Source: Elusimicrobiota bacterium (lineage in GTDB: Bacteria; Elusimicrobiota; Elusimicrobia; UBA1565). Taken from it: a stretch of 14,252 bases of DNA. Made by a program: the position numbers and the translations under genes. The first letter of the stretch is position 1. Each line of letters starts with the position of its first letter. Where the stretch lies: NCBI GenBank assembly GCA_003450735.1, contig DMEZ01000018.1:1-14252 (forward strand), in the 5' to 3' direction. The notes beneath the pieces were generated by a model. It was given only the letters and a program-made list of their open reading frames with translations. It was not told the origin of the DNA and did not search any database. Shown in pieces: positions 12,516 to 14,252 of this stretch.

Positions 12516-13850
12516 ATGGTATCTCGAAAGGCGCTCCTTGCCGTCACGGTCCTTTTGGCCGCGGGCTGCGGACCGACACGGGTGATGCTCATTGAAAAAG
12601 GCCGGACGGCCGAATACACCCAAGGAGCGCTGGCAGAGTCCTTCCAGCCCATTGACCTCGTGGCATGCCTGGTCCCCGACAATTACAGCAGCCTCAAATA
12701 CGGACGGCGCTACGCCGTCGGACATGCTCGCCAGCTCTACGTGGAAGGCGCCTTCACCGACGTCCGGGAGAACTTCGAGGGTCTCGACGACGTCTGTGAC
12801 ATAAAACTCCGCATTCACACAAACAATCTCAACTACCTAGAGGTCTTCGCGGCGAAAAGCGGTCAGCGCCTCTTCGACGTGAATGCCACCTCCGGCCTGT
12901 TGCGGGCCGCTGGAGCCTACTCGCCATTATTCAGGTCAGCGCTCTACCGGCGCTTTGCGGACAATCCCGACTTGGTGGCCAGGCTCAAAGCGGAGCGAAT
13001 GCCCCGCGAAAGGACTCCCGGGAACGCTCTGGCGACGCATGCGGCCGCGCCCTCCTTGCCCTCCGCAGGAGGAAGTAACTCTCCCATTGACAGCCCCGCG
13101 TACCGCCACGCTGAACGCCCACGGGATTTCGCCGTGATCGTCGGAGTCGAGAAATACCAGGACCTCCCTCCGGCGGGCTTCGCCGAGAGGGACGCGCAGG
13201 CCGTGAAAAGCCACCTTAAGGCGCTTGGTGTTCCGGAGCGGAACATCGCATTCCTTATCGACAATCGGGCGCTCCGATCGTCACTCGAGAAATATGTTGA
13301 GCAGTGGCTCCCCAACCTCGCGACGCCGGACAGCCGGGTCTACTTCTATTTCTCGGGGCACGGCGCGCCGGATCTCAAAACCGGAGACTCGTACCTGGTG
13401 ACCTGGGAGGGCGACCCCAGTTTCCTCGCCACCACAGCGTATCCGGTAAGACGTCTCTATGAAAGGCTCTCCGCGCTCAAGGCTAAGGAGATCGTGGTCG
13501 TCTTGGACGCCTGCTTTTCAGGTGCCGGGGGCCGGTCGGTGCTGGCCAAGGGCGCCCGCCCGCTGGTCATGAAGGTAGGTTCTGCGGAAGTGCCGCAGAA
13601 CCTGACCGTTTTTTCCGCGGCCTCCGGCGAGCAGATAACCAGCACTCTGGAAAACGAAGGCCATGGGACCTTCACCTACTTCTTCCTGGAGGGACTCGGC
13701 GGCCGGGCCAAGGACGCTGCGGGGCGGGTCACGGCGCTGGCACTCTACAACTACCTCAAGCCCAAAGTTCAAGATGAAGCCCGTCGGCAGAACCGGGACC
13801 AGGAGCCGGTACTGCAAGGGCCCGGCGACCGGGAACTCGTCCGGTTCTGA
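12516..13850 (+). CDS. Caspase-like (peptidase C14) lipoprotein with a novel N-terminal domain, caspase 2
   Basis: 444 residues. The lipoprotein signal ends in LAAGC (Cys18), indicating envelope anchoring. Residues 19-165 are a domain I do not recognise, containing DNYSSLKYGRRYAVGHARQL, DIKLRIHTNNLNYLEVF and LFRSALYRRFADNPDLV. It is unrelated to the ankyrins of caspase 1. A low-complexity stretch (170-192) precedes the caspase domain: FAVIVGVEKY, FAERDAQAV, YFYFSGHGAPD with His282, and LDACFSGAG with Cys333. From the VxVG strand to the shared C-terminus QNRDQEPVLxGxGDxELVRF region it aligns with caspase 1 almost without gaps. Both catalytic residues are intact. It is divergent from the XRE gene and has its own promoter and terminator. 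Confidence 0.92.
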   Translation: MVSRKALLAVTVLLAAGCGPTRVMLIEKGRTAEYTQGALAESFQPIDLVACLVPDNYSSLKYGRRYAVGHARQLYVEGAFTDVRENFEGLDDVCDIKLRIHTNNLNYLEVFAAKSGQRLFDVNATSGLLRAAGAYSPLFRSALYRRFADNPDLVARLKAERMPRERTPGNALATHAAAPSLPSAGGSNSPIDSPAYRHAERPRDFAVIVGVEKYQDLPPAGFAERDAQAVKSHLKALGVPERNIAFLIDNRALRSSLEKYVEQWLPNLATPDSRVYFYFSGHGAPDLKTGDSYLVTWEGDPSFLATTAYPVRRLYERLSALKAKEIVVVLDACFSGAGGRSVLAKGARPLVMKVGSAEVPQNLTVFSAASGEQITSTLENEGHGTFTYFFLEGLGGRAKDAAGRVTALALYNYLKPKVQDEARRQNRDQEPVLQGPGDRELVRF

Positions 13851-13892
13851 TATTGTCGGTTTCCCCCAGCCAGTTTTCGAGGAATCCGAACT
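13849..13892 (+). repeat. 44-nt repeat shared by the 3' ends of both caspase genes, copy 2
   Basis: It starts inside the stop codon of caspase 2 and ends GGAATCCGAACT, matching 8626-8669 at 38 of 44 positions, with a GGG/CCC block swap. The caspase duplication therefore carried 3' non-coding DNA with it. Confidence 0.65.
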
Positions 13893-13897
13893 CGAAG

Positions 13898-13932
13898 CCC
13901 TCCGCCCAAACAGCGGGGGACTCTTTCTTTTT
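13898..13932 (+). terminator. Terminator of caspase 2
   Basis: CCTCCGC (13899-13905) pairs with GCGGGGG (13913-13919) with one G-T wobble, followed by the T-rich CTCTTTCTTTTTC. An outer pair GAAGCCCT/AGGGCTTC (13894-13901, 13934-13941) encloses it. It lies between convergent genes. Confidence 0.65.
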
Positions 13933-14252
13933 CAGGGCTTCTCGGTTGAGGTGGCAGGAGCCATTTGCGCCGGCTGATCCAACCGCGACGTGATGTTGCG
14001 CCCCACCGTGTAGCAGTATAGCGCACTAGGATAAACGGTGACCGTGCGATTCTCCAACGCGAACGACTTGGAATAGGTCTTCGTCGTGAAGAATGCAGAG
14101 CGGATGCCCGCATGCCTCTGCAACAGAGCCTTCATGGACCGAGTCTCGTCCCCGAAGTCCGTGGTCAGTCGGTCCGACCACTTGATCTCTCCGATCCAGC
14201 TCGGCTTTTCATCCGGCAAACCCAGATATACGATGTCGACTTCCCCCTCATT
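13932..14252 (-). CDS. C-terminus of a DUF4143-type AAA ATPase, 5' end missing
   Basis: The frame is open to the right edge, so only the last 106 residues are seen. NEGEVDIVYLG, then WIGEIKWSDR, matches the ExD...ExK core of the PD-(D/E)xK-like DUF4143 domain that ends AAA_14 ATPases. Those proteins are usually about 400-450 residues, so roughly three quarters lies outside the window. The following stretch (TTKTYSKSFALENRTVTVYP, then CYTVGRN) fits the end of the family. The last 20 residues are low-complexity (TSRLDQPAQMAPATSTEKP). Members are common multicopy proteins of unclear role in anaerobes and candidate phyla. It converges on caspase 2. Confidence 0.75.
   Translation of the reverse strand, partial: NEGEVDIVYLGLPDEKPSWIGEIKWSDRLTTDFGDETRSMKALLQRHAGIRSAFFTTKTYSKSFALENRTVTVYPSALYCYTVGRNITSRLDQPAQMAPATSTEKP

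Noticed and set aside
7038..13850. Caspase/gasdermin or type III CRISPR-caspase defence system
   Set aside because: No gasdermin, Cas or other pore-forming partner is present, and the lipoprotein signals place the caspases outside the cytoplasm.

Overview
The window looks like an accessory region of a GC-rich bacterial chromosome. A two-membrane cell is suggested by two genes that begin with lipoprotein signal peptides and by an exported RHS-core protein. The mix of RHS-core protein, lipoprotein caspases, Schlafen/AlbA ATPases, SEC-C protein and DUF4143 ATPase recalls Elusimicrobiota and similar under-sampled phyla. That assignment is an impression only, because no rRNA or housekeeping marker is present.

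Layout. (1) 1-1704, plus strand: the tail of a transglutaminase-like/TPR protein, a small exported RHS-core protein and a three-helix membrane protein, closely spaced like an operon. (2) 1783-7016: two paralogous minus-strand genes for small ParB-type HTH proteins (1783-2148 and 6463-6840). Each is preceded by the same array of four 5-bp TGGCA-type repeats at an exact 10-bp period, then a conserved palindrome. They bracket a minus-strand three-gene operon: AlbA/Schlafen-ATPase-wHTH regulator, SEC-C protein, and a 625-residue helical protein of unknown function. (3) 7038-8525: an ankyrin-caspase lipoprotein, divergent from the second HTH gene. (4) 8766-10023, minus strand: ArsR regulator, DsrE-like protein and SAM methyltransferase, as one operon. 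(5) 10213-12447: a small orphan ORF divergent from arsR, a second AlbA/Schlafen ATPase regulator behind a textbook promoter, and a minus-strand XRE repressor ending 2 bp from it. (6) 12516-13850: a second caspase lipoprotein with the same catalytic domain but an unrelated N-terminal domain, divergent from the XRE gene. (7) 13932-14252, minus strand: the C-terminus of a DUF4143-type ATPase.

How the parts fit. A recurring arrangement is a DNA-binding-protein gene on the minus strand, then a short GC hairpin with a T run, a -10 element, and a plus-strand gene. It occurs three times: HTH/caspase 1, ArsR/orphan ORF and XRE/caspase 2. In two of these, and also at arsR and at the second AlbA gene, the -10 lies so close to the ATG that the mRNA should be leaderless. 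The two caspases share their catalytic domain and a 44-nt 3' flank, so they look like a duplicated effector with swapped sensor domains. The best candidates for something undescribed are the twin HTH/phased-repeat modules around the AlbA/SEC-C/helical-protein operon, and the pair of lipoprotein caspases under separate divergent regulators. All functions here are inferred from reading the sequence; no database search was made.
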